The notes: generated by a model not told the origin, from the sequence alone. Counted from the first letter of the stretch, positions 16,392-25,639 are shown. The stretch: DNA of 64,000 nucleotides from Paludibaculum fermentans (GCF_015277775.1 NZ_CP063849.1:9067501-9131500); one strand, 5' to 3'. Translations and numbers: made by a program.

Positions 16392-17606
16392 TCAGGCGGC
16401 GGCGATGGACGCGGCCACCCTGCGGATCTGTGCTCCGATGGTCAGGCGCAGTTCGGGCGGCAACAGGTCCTTCTGCGGAAGGTCTTTCCAGGCGCGCGCT
16501 GTCAGTTCGGCTGTTGTGCGCACCGTGTCCCAGGCCGGGGCCATGGGCAGGCCGGCCCGATCCGCGAAGCGGCGGACCTGATCGAGGGTGATTTCATGCA
16601 AGGCGCGGCTGCCCCCGAACGACAGAGCCAGTTGGTCTTCGCGGAGGTAGGGCAGGGTAGAGACGTAGTCGTAGGCAGGCGCCAGCGTCGGGACGCGGCC
16701 ATCGGGGTAGAGCAGCGCCCAGTTCTTGAGGTGCATGTCGCCGTTACCGATGAGGACTGAAAAGACGATGCGCCGGAGGAAGTCGCCGGTGGCGTCGCCC
16801 GCCGTCTCCGCACGGAGCACGGCCGCGATGTTGGCGTAGCTGCGGCCCTTGTGTTTGTCCTCGGGTAACTGGCCGAAGACCTGGGCGAAGTCCTCCATGT
16901 GGATGCGCCTGCCGTTCGCCGTGCGATCAAAGCGCTGCACCGCAAGGGCTTGGCCGGGAAGGCGGGCAAAGTCCGCCGGGAGTCCGCCGATCTCGGCGAC
17001 GGGCAGCAGGCGTAGGGGTGGTACCTGGATTCCGATGGCCCGCGCCAGTTCCAGCATCACGAACTCGTTCTCCGGGACCGACGGGCATTGGGTGGAGGGT
17101 AGTTTCACGATCCAATTGCCACCAATGCCTTGCGCCGGGATGGTCAGGCCGCCCGCTGCTTCCAGGATGGCCGGGAACTTCAAATGCGTTCCGGCCAGCG
17201 AGAAGCGAATGGCTCCGGGGCGCGGCGGTTGCGCTGCCGGTTTGACACTGTCCATGGGACGGATCACGACGGCGCCACTTAGGTCGGCGCCCAGCACCGC
17301 CATCAGGGAGAACTCGCGCTCCAGATGGACGCCTGCCTTGGCCGCGAGGTATGTCCGCAAATGCCCCTCCGGCAGTAGGTTTGCGAAGAATGGCGGGAGC
17401 CGACGGAGGGTCGGGCGGGCGCGGGTGACCAGTCCGCCGCTGGAGGCCTTGAAGCCCAGGCTGAGCGTGGCGCGGCCTGGATCGTCCACATAATGCTGTT
17501 CGAAGGAGAAGAGATGTTGGTCGCCCGCCAGCCGGGTGAGCGTGCCGGCCAGGCGGTCGTGCAGATAGACGCCGAGGACGTGCGTCCGCTCAAGCTCAGG
17601 CGTCAT
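16392..17606 (-). CDS. hipA: HipA-family serine/threonine kinase toxin
   Basis: A 404-residue HipA-like kinase. In the best-known member the kinase phosphorylates glutamyl-tRNA synthetase and halts growth; the target here is unknown. The ATP-binding lysine is in NWIVKLP (Lys168). The catalytic loop is G287-N-G-D290-M-H-L-K-N, and the metal-binding Asp313 is in APAYDYVS. The N-terminal domain (HDRLAGTLTR, LPPFFANLLPEG, FSLMAVLGADLSGAV) is the HipA-N subdomain. The frame stays open upstream through hipB, but the ATG at 17606 overlapping the hipB stop by 11 bp gives the family N-terminus (LGVYLHDRLAG). It is co-transcribed with hipB from an operator-covered promoter. Confidence 0.92.
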   Translation of the reverse strand: MTPELERTHVLGVYLHDRLAGTLTRLAGDQHLFSFEQHYVDDPGRATLSLGFKASSGGLVTRARPTLRRLPPFFANLLPEGHLRTYLAAKAGVHLEREFSLMAVLGADLSGAVVIRPMDSVKPAAQPPRPGAIRFSLAGTHLKFPAILEAAGGLTIPAQGIGGNWIVKLPSTQCPSVPENEFVMLELARAIGIQVPPLRLLPVAEIGGLPADFARLPGQALAVQRFDRTANGRRIHMEDFAQVFGQLPEDKHKGRSYANIAAVLRAETAGDATGDFLRRIVFSVLIGNGDMHLKNWALLYPDGRVPTLAPAYDYVSTLPYLREDQLALSFGGSRALHEITLDQVRRFADRAGLPMAPAWDTVRTTAELTARAWKDLPQKDLLPPELRLTIGAQIRRVAASIAAA

Positions 17607-17940
17607 CGCCGGCCTCGTCGTCGGGATCGGTGGCGTAGAGCGGGCGGTCGTCGTCGCTGGCGGGCTGAGCGTAATCGCGGACCATCGATTGGACGGCGGG
17701 CACCAATGGCCGGGGGATGAGCAGCAAGTCGAAGTCGAGGACGCGTACGAGGTCGAGAAGGGTGTTGAAGCGGGGTGTAACCTTACCCGACTCGATGGCA
17801 GAGATGTGGACCTGCGGGAGGCCGATGCGGCGGCCCAGTTCGAGCTGGCTCCATTTGCGGGCGCGGCGAGCCGAGGCGAGGGCTTGGCGCATGGCTTCGG
17901 GCAGGCCTGCGAGTCGCTGGGAATCGATATGCGCTGGCAT
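17596..17940 (-). CDS. hipB: HipB-family antitoxin and operon repressor
   Basis: A 114-residue antitoxin with a Cro/CI helix-turn-helix (about residues 28-72: ARKWSQLELGRRIGLPQVHISAIESG) and an acidic C-terminal tail (SDDDRPLYATDPDDEAGDDA) of the type that binds HipA. It would repress its own promoter by binding the palindromes around its start. The ATG at 17940 was chosen over a TTG four codons upstream because the predicted transcription start lies between them. The leader is then about 8 nt. It overlaps hipA by 11 bp. Confidence 0.9.
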   Translation of the reverse strand: MPAHIDSQRLAGLPEAMRQALASARRARKWSQLELGRRIGLPQVHISAIESGKVTPRFNTLLDLVRVLDFDLLLIPRPLVPAVQSMVRDYAQPASDDDRPLYATDPDDEAGDDA

Positions 17941-18047
17941 ATGGACCTGCAATCAACATATGCCATCGCATATCGCCTGTCAATCAAATTCGATCAGTAG
18001 ATATGCGATCACATATCAATGTAGATCATCAATATGCTATCGCATAT
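17927..18047 (-). promoter_or_regulatory. hipBA promoter with four HipB-type operators
   Basis: Four copies of ATATGC-N4-GCATAT lie at 17927-17942 (over the hipB start), 17958-17973, 18001-18016 (one half-site reads ACATAT) and 18032-18047. Their centres are 31, 43 and 31 bp apart, close to whole helical turns. On the minus strand TTGACA (17983-17978) and TATGTT (17960-17955) are spaced by 17 bp, and the second operator fills the spacer and part of the -10. This is strong evidence for autorepression, comparable to the four operators of E. coli hipBA but with a different half-site. Confidence 0.8.
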
Positions 18048-18071
18048 GAAAGAGATAGCCGGAAACGCGCG

Positions 18072-20552
18072 CTACCCCCGCACCACATACACCTCGCCCG
18101 GCTTCGTCTCAAACTCCACGATCTCGCCCTCCGCCTTCTGCGGCCAAACCGTTCCATCCGCCTGCCGGACGACCTGCGGCTTGCCCTTCGGCCACGGATT
18201 CACCAGCCGGACTTTGGCGCCTTTCTCACTCCTGATACTCAACGCAGTCACCCGCGACCCGTTCCAGGCAGCGGAAACGAGGAACGCTCCAGCGGCGCGC
18301 AGGTCCCGGAAATTCGCCGGACCGAGGTTCTGCGTATTCGGGAACAGCCGGATCACCCCGCTGTAACTCTGCAGCAGACACTCATTGAGGACCGCGGGTA
18401 GCGAGAGGTTCTCCGTCCAGACGCCCATCTCCATCATGTAGTCGTAATTGGTCTCATCGCGATAGCGGCCTCCGGTCTGGCGCAGGCGATCGTTGGCGAC
18501 GCCGAGCGGGGTAGTGCAGTAGCGGACTTCGCGCTTAAACCAGTCGAGATCCAGCATCCCGAGCCGGGCCCGCGCCAGCGGCTGCCAGACGAGGTCGTTG
18601 CCGCCCTCCAGTCTCACGGTGCGGGCCGTGCGGCGCGCGATTTCCAACTGGTCCCTGCGCTGGTCGAGCCCTACCTGTTCTCCGGGAAAGACCGGAGCCA
18701 GCGTCACCGGCACGTTGTAGACATACTCGGCCGGGGCGTCGAGCACGTCGAGCCAAACACGGCCGTACGGCCCTTCCACATCGGGATACGGCGCCAGATT
18801 CTGGCGGACCTCTTTCCAGCGCGCCAACTGATCCCGATCGGTGTTGAGACGCGCGGCGGCTTCGCCGACGGCATCGAGCAGGAACGCGGTGAGGGCGATG
18901 TCGATGATGCAGTCGCGGTTCAGACGGAAGTCGACGGTGGCGCCCCAGTTCTCGGGCGAGACCGTGGGGGCGATGTGGTACTTGCCGTCGTCGCCCTTCT
19001 TGACGAAGGCAACCAGGAAGTCGGCCGCGGCTCGCAGCATGGGGTAAACGCGGCGCAGGTACGCCTCGTCGAGCGTGTAGAGGTACTGCCACCACAGGCT
19101 TTGGACGGTCCAAGGCGTTTCACAGATCTCGTAACCCCAGGGCGGGGCAGGGTAGGGGTTGGCGGCGCTGGGTACGGGATAAGCGGAGTGCGGGAAGTAG
19201 GCGCCGGGCAGGCCGAACTGCACGCGGGCATTCCACTCGGCCATGGGCATGAGCGACTCCACCAGCCGCGTATAGGGCTCGTGCTGCTCGACGTGATTGC
19301 TGGAAAAGACGCCCCACCATACCTGCTGGGTGTTGTAGTTCATGTGGTAGTCGCCATGCCAGGCGGTGCCGATGCGGCCGCTGCTCCAGTTGCCGAAGAG
19401 GCCGGGTGCGATCTTGCCGGGCTTCAGGCAGCAGGCGAGGACGTACTGATTCTGGTACCAGGTGCGCTCCAGATCCTTGTCCTGGAACCCGACGGCGGAG
19501 TGATTCCAGAACGCGGCCCACTGCCTGGCGGAGTCGGTGCGCAGGGTGGCGACGGGCACGGTGGAGAGGCGCGCGGCCTCATCGCGGGCATGGTCTGCCG
19601 CGTTCACGTGATCGCGGGGTGTGAAGAGCGTGAGGTCGAGCCGCAGGGGCTGGGCCGCGGACGAGGTCAACAGGACCCGATGACGCTTCGGCTCCTCCGG
19701 TTGGACGCTCCAGTTGCCGGCCAGGATCCCGTGAAGCGAAAAGTTGGTGTCCTTGGGCGAAGCGGGCGGGTGGGGGACGGCGTCGGTAGGCGCGGTCGCC
19801 GGGAAGAGTTGGTAGCCCGAGAAGCGGTTGCCCTCGGCCCACAGTTTCGGTTCCGGCAGTTTCGCCTGATCATCCCAGTTGGCCTGATAGGCGACGGAGA
19901 GGACGGGCACCGGGCCATCGCTGGACAGGCTGATATGGCCGTTCTCGCGGCTCACGAAGCAGGTCAGATGGAAGGGGCGCACCGTTCCGCGCAGGTCGTC
20001 GTGTTCAAAGGTAAGGGTCGCGGCACCGGTGGCGATGTCGAGTTCCTGCCGGACCACGCGCACCAGGCGCGAATCCCAATGCAGCCAGATGGTGCCGCAG
20101 GGCCAGGGCCGCGGCCAGGGCTTGCGGTAGGAAGACTGCATAAGGTCGGAGTATTCGCGGAAGAAGTCGATCTTCGACTCCAGGAACGTCATCTCCGGCT
20201 TGCCCTGCCGCTTGGCCTCGTCGCCGGCGCGCTTCCACAGTTCGAGCACCTGTTGGAAGGTCTTGATGTGCGGGACGTGCTCGTCACTGACGCGGATGTC
20301 CCATGCGTCATTCTTCCCAATGTGGAGGCCCAGGGCGTCGGGTCGTACGGTGAGGCACACACCGATGTCGCCATTGCCCAGCAACAGCCCTTCAAAGAAC
20401 GTCGGCGTGGGTTGAGTGCGGACGAAGGGATGGCGGCCTGCGAGGGCCCTGCTGTCGAGCGGAGCCGAGGGGGATGCCTGCGTTTGCGCGGCGGCCAGGG
20501 CTGTGGGCGCGGCTGCGGTGGCGCCTAGGAAAGTCCGGCGGGTGGTGTCCAT
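18072..20552 (-). CDS. GH95-type glycoside hydrolase (alpha-L-fucosidase-like), Tat-exported
   Basis: An 826-residue exported hydrolase. A Tat signal (DTTRRTFLGATAAA) precedes the N-terminal beta-sandwich (FFEGLLLGNGDIGVCL). The (alpha/alpha)6 barrel carries the family hallmarks: WGVFSSNHVEQH preceded by TAWHGDYHMNYNTQ, then WTVQSLWWQYLYTLDEAYLRR and APTVSPENWG, where the glutamate is the usual catalytic acid position. GH95 enzymes release alpha-1,2-fucose (some act on galactose) by inversion. The exact substrate cannot be told. The promoter side faces the BamE-like gene, and the 3' end stops 25 bp before the distal hipBA operator. Confidence 0.82.
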   Translation of the reverse strand: MDTTRRTFLGATAAAPTALAAAQTQASPSAPLDSRALAGRHPFVRTQPTPTFFEGLLLGNGDIGVCLTVRPDALGLHIGKNDAWDIRVSDEHVPHIKTFQQVLELWKRAGDEAKRQGKPEMTFLESKIDFFREYSDLMQSSYRKPWPRPWPCGTIWLHWDSRLVRVVRQELDIATGAATLTFEHDDLRGTVRPFHLTCFVSRENGHISLSSDGPVPVLSVAYQANWDDQAKLPEPKLWAEGNRFSGYQLFPATAPTDAVPHPPASPKDTNFSLHGILAGNWSVQPEEPKRHRVLLTSSAAQPLRLDLTLFTPRDHVNAADHARDEAARLSTVPVATLRTDSARQWAAFWNHSAVGFQDKDLERTWYQNQYVLACCLKPGKIAPGLFGNWSSGRIGTAWHGDYHMNYNTQQVWWGVFSSNHVEQHEPYTRLVESLMPMAEWNARVQFGLPGAYFPHSAYPVPSAANPYPAPPWGYEICETPWTVQSLWWQYLYTLDEAYLRRVYPMLRAAADFLVAFVKKGDDGKYHIAPTVSPENWGATVDFRLNRDCIIDIALTAFLLDAVGEAAARLNTDRDQLARWKEVRQNLAPYPDVEGPYGRVWLDVLDAPAEYVYNVPVTLAPVFPGEQVGLDQRRDQLEIARRTARTVRLEGGNDLVWQPLARARLGMLDLDWFKREVRYCTTPLGVANDRLRQTGGRYRDETNYDYMMEMGVWTENLSLPAVLNECLLQSYSGVIRLFPNTQNLGPANFRDLRAAGAFLVSAAWNGSRVTALSIRSEKGAKVRLVNPWPKGKPQVVRQADGTVWPQKAEGEIVEFETKPGEVYVVRG

Positions 20553-20773
20553 GGGTGCCTATTTCGGGCCTCCGGCATTGGAGTATTCAGGTCTGGAAAT
20601 CAGATCCCGTGGAGCCACAGTATCAGATGCGGCTGGGAGCGCCCAAGCGGTTCGCACCCGCCCAGCTACGGTTGTGTAGGAGAAAGACCGGGTGATTTCC
20701 GGCGGAGTACTAAGGGAGTTCTACGATGGTTCGCGCCCGGCATGCCCGTTAGCATCTTCGGTAAGAGGTACGC

Positions 20774-21364
20774 ATGAAGATTCCGGCCCTGCGAATGACT
20801 CTGCTCTGCGCCGCGGCGAGCTGCTGCTTTGGTCAGGCAATGGTGGAACACGCGGCGGCCGCGGCTGTGGGCACGGCCGGCAGCGTGGGTGGCAAGGCGA
20901 TCAGCAACGGCTTGGACAAGGTCTTCGGCCGTGTGGCGGCGGTGACGAAGGAGGCGGAGGGGAACCCCGAGCCCGAGGCGAAGGTCAAGGCCCAGGCGGG
21001 CACGAAGTCCATGGGCGATTCCTCCAGCACCTCTGGAGCGGCGCATTCGCGGCGTACTCGAGTGACACGCAGGAGCACGGCGGCGGCCGAAGCCTCGGAG
21101 CCGGCCGCTGCCTACGGTCCTGCGCGGAGCTACGCCGCAACGCCGCCGCGCATCGTGGCCACTCCGCAGGAGTTCGCCAAACTAACAACTGGCGCGCCCA
21201 GGAGCGAACTGGCTGAGCGCCTGGGGACGGCCTCATACAAGATCAGCGTGCCCGAAGAAGGGCACCTGACGGAGATCTATCGCTACGCCAACCACGGCGT
21301 GGCGGTAGGTACGGTGCGGGTGGTGGATGGAGTCGTGTCGGAAGTGAAGCCGGCGAAGAACTAG
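20774..21364 (+). CDS. Exported protein with C-terminal BamE/SmpA-like domain
   Basis: A 196-residue exported protein with a signal peptide cleaved near CCFGQA. An Ala/Gly-rich, then Ser/Arg-rich low-complexity region runs to about residue 130. The C-terminal ~55 residues (LTTGAPRSELAERLGTASY, then YRYANHGVAVGTVRVVDGVV) have the two-helix/three-strand pattern of BamE/SmpA-type periplasmic modules that follow a 'TxGMSxxEVxxxLG' motif. The signal peptide has no clear lipobox. AAGAGGT lies upstream of the ATG. Its stop overlaps the convergent M55 peptidase stop (shared CTAG). Confidence 0.65.
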   Translation: MKIPALRMTLLCAAASCCFGQAMVEHAAAAAVGTAGSVGGKAISNGLDKVFGRVAAVTKEAEGNPEPEAKVKAQAGTKSMGDSSSTSGAAHSRRTRVTRRSTAAAEASEPAAAYGPARSYAATPPRIVATPQEFAKLTTGAPRSELAERLGTASYKISVPEEGHLTEIYRYANHGVAVGTVRVVDGVVSEVKPAKN

Positions 21365-22203
21365 CGGCCGGCCCAAAGGGTCCAGGCTTCCATGAAATCC
21401 TTACCCCGGAAGCGCGTCGTGCGGGGGCCGATGTGTTCGACGCCGGGCAGGAGTACGGCGTCGGGTGATGGCGTGGAGCGTGTGGTGGCTTCCTGGATGA
21501 TCTCGACGGGCCCCTCGATGCGGTACGGCGGGATCTGGCTGAGCTTGCGCAAGGCCTCGTAGGCGCCGGCTTCAATCCGCATGTTGGCGGTGGTTGCATT
21601 GTCCGAGATGCAGGCGTAGTAGCCGACGCCTTCTTTGACGGCGACGGTCACGGCCTGGGGCACAATCGCGTGGAGGTCTTCCGTGGCGGCCTGGTCTCCG
21701 GTGAGCAGGATGACGGGCGTGTTGTACCAGCCGGCGAGCGCGCTGCGGGTTTCGATTTCGCCCACCTCTTTGCCGTTCATGAGCAGCTTCTGGATCCCTT
21801 GCGAGCTATAGCTGTGGGCCATGACGGCACGCTCGCGATTGGCGCGCGCGTGCTGGCCGATGAAGGCGATGGCGGAGAATTTCCGTTCCAGCAGCATTCT
21901 TGGTCCAAGTGCGCCGATGACGAGCCGTCCGCCTTCAATTTGGAGAGCGGACAGGGTGCGGCTGCCGTCATGGCCATCCCAGACGACGACATCGGCTCCG
22001 CCGGCGCGATTGAAGCCGCGGATGGCGGCGTTGATCTCACCGGCCAGCAGCTTCTGGAGTTCGGGATTGGTGGGCTCAGTCTGCTCCTGGCGGCAGATGC
22101 CGGCGACGCCTTCGGCGTCCGTGATCAGCAGAATCGATTTGGATGCTTGCGCGGCGGCGCAGGCGCAGAGGGCGGTGGTCAGGACGAGTAGCTTGCGTAG
22201 CAT
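21361..22203 (-). CDS. M55 (DppA-type) D-aminopeptidase, exported
   Basis: A 280-residue zinc D-aminopeptidase of the DppA family that releases D-amino acids from short peptides, possibly during cell-wall peptide recycling. Metal ligands are recognisable in ITDAEGVAG (Asp29, Glu31), the VVWDGHDG motif, and the FIGQHARA histidine, followed by MAHSYSS and NGKEVGE. The start at 22203 gives a signal peptide (LLVLTTALCACAAAQA). The frame runs further upstream, but those residues are proline/arginine-rich and not family-like. The gene converges on the BamE-like gene with overlapping stops and lies 10 bp beyond the last cassette gene. Confidence 0.88.
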   Translation of the reverse strand: MLRKLLVLTTALCACAAAQASKSILLITDAEGVAGICRQEQTEPTNPELQKLLAGEINAAIRGFNRAGGADVVVWDGHDGSRTLSALQIEGGRLVIGALGPRMLLERKFSAIAFIGQHARANRERAVMAHSYSSQGIQKLLMNGKEVGEIETRSALAGWYNTPVILLTGDQAATEDLHAIVPQAVTVAVKEGVGYYACISDNATTANMRIEAGAYEALRKLSQIPPYRIEGPVEIIQEATTRSTPSPDAVLLPGVEHIGPRTTRFRGKDFMEAWTLWAGR

Positions 22204-22213
22204 GACTAGCCCA

Positions 22214-23956
22214 TTATGGGGCTGACGGGGGCGGGGTGTCTCCGTAGAGATAGGTCGTGATGGCCTTCTCCACCTCGGCCTTGGTAAAGCATCGGACGGG
22301 GATAGTCTGCCCACCGGTAGGCTGGACCTCGATGGGGTCCACTTTGGGAGCCAGAACCCGGAGCAGGGGTGCGTGGTCGCGGCTGCCGGCGAAGTCCGGT
22401 TCCAATGCTATGAAGCGGTAGCGGCCCGGAACGATCCGGCTGGCGTACTTGAGTGATTCCGGATCACCTTCGGCGACATTGTCATCCTGCTCAGTCAGCA
22501 GTGGTTGCTCGGGGATGGCCAGCACCATCCATTTCTTCTCAGGATCAGCCGGCTGGTTTGTCAGTTTGTAAGTCACGTTGGGTTTTGGTGCCAGGCGGAT
22601 TCGTAGGGCCGGCGCGGGGGCTCCCCTGATCTCAATGACTCCGCATTCCATACGTTTGTCATTGAAGATCACGCTTTCAACGTAGGTACGGTCGTACTTG
22701 AGTCGGCAGCGGACCCTCCATCGACCGGCCGGGACCGCGGGCAGCGTGAACCGGCCGGTCTCGGAATCGATGTCGGCAGACGTAGCGAAGAGCTCGGAGC
22801 CTGCGTCGGCAGAGTCCAGTGTGGTGGTTCCGGCTGGGTGGACGACGGTGTGGCGCACTGCGCCGGTAGGGGTGTTCTCAACTACATAGGAAACATTGCT
22901 GCCCGGCTGAATCAGGCGGCTGCCCAAACTGTCTTCCGCGATTCCGCTGACGGGGATTCCGGGCCGCAAGACGATCGGAAAGGGAGCCGGTGCGGCACTG
23001 CCCACAATCAAGGGGAAGTTTGCCGTGGCCGGCGGAGTGGCCCCCCGATCCCTGGTGGTGGCCACGAGGCGGTAGGTGCCGGGCGGCGCCATTTGGAATA
23101 AGAAGGAGCCGATTTCCTCGTCCGAGTTTCCGGATATGGATGCGAAACGGCGCTCTTCACCGGCGTCGGCTGGATAGATCTCCATCGATACCGGCTCTTG
23201 CCAACGAACCCCCGGCGCAGCGGAGAACGGGCCGGTGAGGGAGTTGACGGGGGTAGCCCGCAGGTGAAACTCGAGATGAGGGTCGAGTCCTGGCGCGGCC
23301 GCGAACGGCTGCGCCCCGGCGCGAGTAGGGCTGTCGGGATAGAAGACGGGCATCCACATGGAACGAGCCTCGAAACCGTTGCGCGGGACGGCATCGAGCA
23401 GGTGCTCGGTGGGCAGAATGGCGTTGCAGCGGGTGAAAGCGACATACCGATCGGGAGCCACGGAGTCAATCCGGAAAAAGCCACGATGGCCAGTGACGGC
23501 CATGTGCAGCCGGCTGGCGCTGCCTTCCTGCACCGCAACAGGGGAAATGAATACATGGCAGTCGCCAACGGGTTCACCCTCATCGTTCAGGACGCGGCCG
23601 GAGACGACCGTGGGCGCAGAGAACGTTAGCTTCAACCCCTCAGTCTCCTGGCCAGGCTTCATCTCCACTCGGATCCCAATCTGTGGGCCACCCAGCGGGC
23701 CAGGGTTCTGGTGGTGGGAGACAGTCAGAAAGTAGTGTCCGGGTTTCACGCCGGCAAAGCGGAATGCCCCATTGGCGTGGGTGGACGTGGATTGGCCTAG
23801 ATTCGTCTGTCTTCCGTCCTCGTCCACCAGGCGCAGGCGCGCATCGTTGATGGGCACTCCAGCCGAGTCGACGACGATTCCGGAGAGAGTCCCGGGAGTC
23901 TGCTGCGCCATCGCGCCAAGCACGGCGAGGAAGAGAACGGCGAAGCGGCTGGGCAT
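22214..23956 (-). CDS. Cassette 4, A protein: secreted carboxypeptidase-regulatory-domain protein
   Basis: A 580-residue secreted protein of repeated CarboxypepD_reg-like beta-sandwiches, second gene of the fourth BA cassette. The signal peptide ends near GAMAQQ. Domain 1 (LSGIVVDSAGVPINDARLRL) and domain 2 (VSGRVLNDEGEPVGDCHVFI) are followed by at least three more sandwich modules with the pattern GxFRFAGVKPGHY or GRFTLPAVPAGRW. Three cysteines conserved in all four A proteins are present: GDCHV, TRCNA and PVRCF. The C-terminus (EVEKAITTYLYGD) is a shared helical tail, here extended by PPPSAP. No enzyme domain or membrane anchor is visible. It starts one base after the B gene stop (TGA-A-ATG). 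Such domains often bind carbohydrate or act as scaffolds; the function is unknown. Confidence 0.85.
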   Translation of the reverse strand: MPSRFAVLFLAVLGAMAQQTPGTLSGIVVDSAGVPINDARLRLVDEDGRQTNLGQSTSTHANGAFRFAGVKPGHYFLTVSHHQNPGPLGGPQIGIRVEMKPGQETEGLKLTFSAPTVVSGRVLNDEGEPVGDCHVFISPVAVQEGSASRLHMAVTGHRGFFRIDSVAPDRYVAFTRCNAILPTEHLLDAVPRNGFEARSMWMPVFYPDSPTRAGAQPFAAAPGLDPHLEFHLRATPVNSLTGPFSAAPGVRWQEPVSMEIYPADAGEERRFASISGNSDEEIGSFLFQMAPPGTYRLVATTRDRGATPPATANFPLIVGSAAPAPFPIVLRPGIPVSGIAEDSLGSRLIQPGSNVSYVVENTPTGAVRHTVVHPAGTTTLDSADAGSELFATSADIDSETGRFTLPAVPAGRWRVRCRLKYDRTYVESVIFNDKRMECGVIEIRGAPAPALRIRLAPKPNVTYKLTNQPADPEKKWMVLAIPEQPLLTEQDDNVAEGDPESLKYASRIVPGRYRFIALEPDFAGSRDHAPLLRVLAPKVDPIEVQPTGGQTIPVRCFTKAEVEKAITTYLYGDTPPPSAP

Positions 23957-23957
23957 T

Positions 23958-25595
23958 TCAACGAGCCCCTTTCTTCGCTGCCGGACGATTCCCGGATATG
24001 GCCCTGAGGATAACTGCCGGCCCGGGACCTTCCTTCAGTTGGACAGGTGTGCCCGCAGCTCGATACTCCGCCAGGAAGTTGGCGTCGAGCCAGGCTCCGG
24101 GCTCGATGTCATCGAAGGCATAGATACGGTAGGCGCCCGGGTGAAGTCCCGTCAGGCGGAAGTTGCCTTGCTCGTCGACGCTGGTGGTGGCGTAACGGCT
24201 GGGAATCGAGGCAGCGGCATCATCCGGGGCCGCCAGGATGATGGTGGCGATTCCCTCCTGCACATGGCCGCTGACCTCGGCACCGTTCGCTCCGATGAGG
24301 ATGTCGAGGCGAGCCGGAGTGGCGGGTGAGATGAGGAAGGGCTGGTCGAGGACGTCGAGTTTGCCCAGCGTCACTGATTTCAAGTAGCCGCCAGGTGGAA
24401 GGGGACTGAGAGCAAGGGCCCAGCGCCCGGCCGGCACCCCAGGGATGACGAAGGAGCCATCGGGCTGGAGTGTGGAACGGTCCAGATTGACCGGTGCGGA
24501 TTCCAGTGAGCGGAGACTGACGGTGAGCTTGGCGGGAAGCGCTGGGGCTCCGGAGATGCGTACGCGGCCACGGAGGTCTATACAGGGCTGAAGAGGCAGT
24601 TCCACAGTTGGCGCCCCCGCTGCGGCGCTGACTTCTTCGCGAGCGGAGTAACAGCGGCCCTGGAGTTGGACAGTGCCACTCAATGTATAGCGTCCGGGGA
24701 CGAGACTCCGATACACGGGACGCTCATCCCCGGCCATGATGGACTGGCCGCCGACATAAAGGTCCTCAAGGATTCCAGTGGGGCGTGTTTGCAGGATCAG
24801 GGTTGCAAGGCTCGTGCCTGGAGCAGGTTTTGGGATTGCGACATCCTTCGGCCACAGGATACGGATGCCAAGCATGGCCTCGGCCGGCACCTGCGCGGCT
24901 ATATTGAAGCCCGCGAGTTCGTCGCCCGGCTTGATCTCGACGAGCACCGCCTCGTGGAAATTGAGAGTGGAAGGATAGTAGGAGGTATAGCGGCGATTGA
25001 GATCGACATTGGCGTTCGCTGGAAACAGTTCCAGCCGCGGCAACACCGTGTAACCCACCGACAGGCGATAACGCCCGGGGATCAAGCCATCAATCTGGTA
25101 GTCTCCTGACCGGTCGACGGTTCCGCCTCGCCCGAAGTAGTTACTGATTGTGCCTTCGACGGGCCGAGCCGTGACGGTTGGATTCATCGCAGCCGCCGAT
25201 AGCCCCGTGATCGTCCCGCTCACTTCCCCGAGCGCGGGCAGCCTGATGATCAACCCGGACTTGTTCTCATTTGCCCCGAGCGTAATGATTTGGCCAGGCG
25301 CGTCGGGCCGGCGTGCGCCGTAGTTCATCGGGGCGTAGCCGGGCCGGGTGACGCTGATGCGGTAACGGCCGGCGGGTAGCGCTCGCAGAAGGAACTGGCC
25401 GTCACCTTCCGTGCCGGCTTGGCCTCGGACATCGTCGCGGCCTTCCAGGGTGATTTCGACCGTGGCGCGGTGTAGCGGCGCGCCCGTGACGGAATTGACG
25501 ACGCGGCCCGCAATCGAGCTGCTGCGCTCCGGCTGGGCGAAGGCTCGGCCCATTCCTAGAATTAGGAGAACAACGGAAAGTTTATACCGGACCAT
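23958..25595 (-). CDS. Cassette 4, B protein: secreted carboxypeptidase-regulatory-domain protein
   Basis: A 545-residue secreted protein, first gene of cassette 4. The signal peptide has 20 residues before Gln21, giving a mature start QPERSSSIAGRVVN shared by the other B proteins. Several sandwich modules follow: residues ~25-95, ~120-185, ~290-345, ~345-420 and the C-terminal GNFRLTGLHPGAYRIYAFDD. Two cysteines (315, RCYSAR; 338, QPCIDL) match a pair in B2 and are absent from B1 and B3. The ATG has GGAG nine bases upstream. The conserved upstream element lies 30 bp before the start. No catalytic residues or known partner are visible. Confidence 0.85.
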   Translation of the reverse strand: MVRYKLSVVLLILGMGRAFAQPERSSSIAGRVVNSVTGAPLHRATVEITLEGRDDVRGQAGTEGDGQFLLRALPAGRYRISVTRPGYAPMNYGARRPDAPGQIITLGANENKSGLIIRLPALGEVSGTITGLSAAAMNPTVTARPVEGTISNYFGRGGTVDRSGDYQIDGLIPGRYRLSVGYTVLPRLELFPANANVDLNRRYTSYYPSTLNFHEAVLVEIKPGDELAGFNIAAQVPAEAMLGIRILWPKDVAIPKPAPGTSLATLILQTRPTGILEDLYVGGQSIMAGDERPVYRSLVPGRYTLSGTVQLQGRCYSAREEVSAAAGAPTVELPLQPCIDLRGRVRISGAPALPAKLTVSLRSLESAPVNLDRSTLQPDGSFVIPGVPAGRWALALSPLPPGGYLKSVTLGKLDVLDQPFLISPATPARLDILIGANGAEVSGHVQEGIATIILAAPDDAAASIPSRYATTSVDEQGNFRLTGLHPGAYRIYAFDDIEPGAWLDANFLAEYRAAGTPVQLKEGPGPAVILRAISGNRPAAKKGAR

Positions 25596-25625
25596 TTCGA
25601 GGCACTCCGGCTGTAATTCTCAATT

Positions 25626-25639
25626 ATTCACTATGACAC
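25626..25639 (-). promoter_or_regulatory. Conserved cassette element, copy 4
   Basis: Minus-strand GTGTCATAGTGAAT, starting 44 nt before the B4 ATG. TGTCATAGT resembles an extended -10 (TGN then CATAGT). The same element precedes all four cassettes. No conserved -35 is seen, so it could instead be a regulator site. Confidence 0.5.

Noticed and set aside
17607-17987. Upstream extension of the hipA frame
   Set aside because: These codons overlap hipB in another frame and give Ser/Pro/Thr-rich sequence unlike HipA; the ATG at 17606 gives the family N-terminus.
18975-20528. Very long open frame antisense to the GH95-type gene
   Set aside because: Composition is Gly/Val/Arg/His-rich as expected from the opposite strand of GC-rich coding DNA, and the sense strand has complete family motifs. 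Similar long antisense frames over fabF, the GH51 gene, the GHL6-like gene, the FGE fusion and both receptors were rejected for the same reason.
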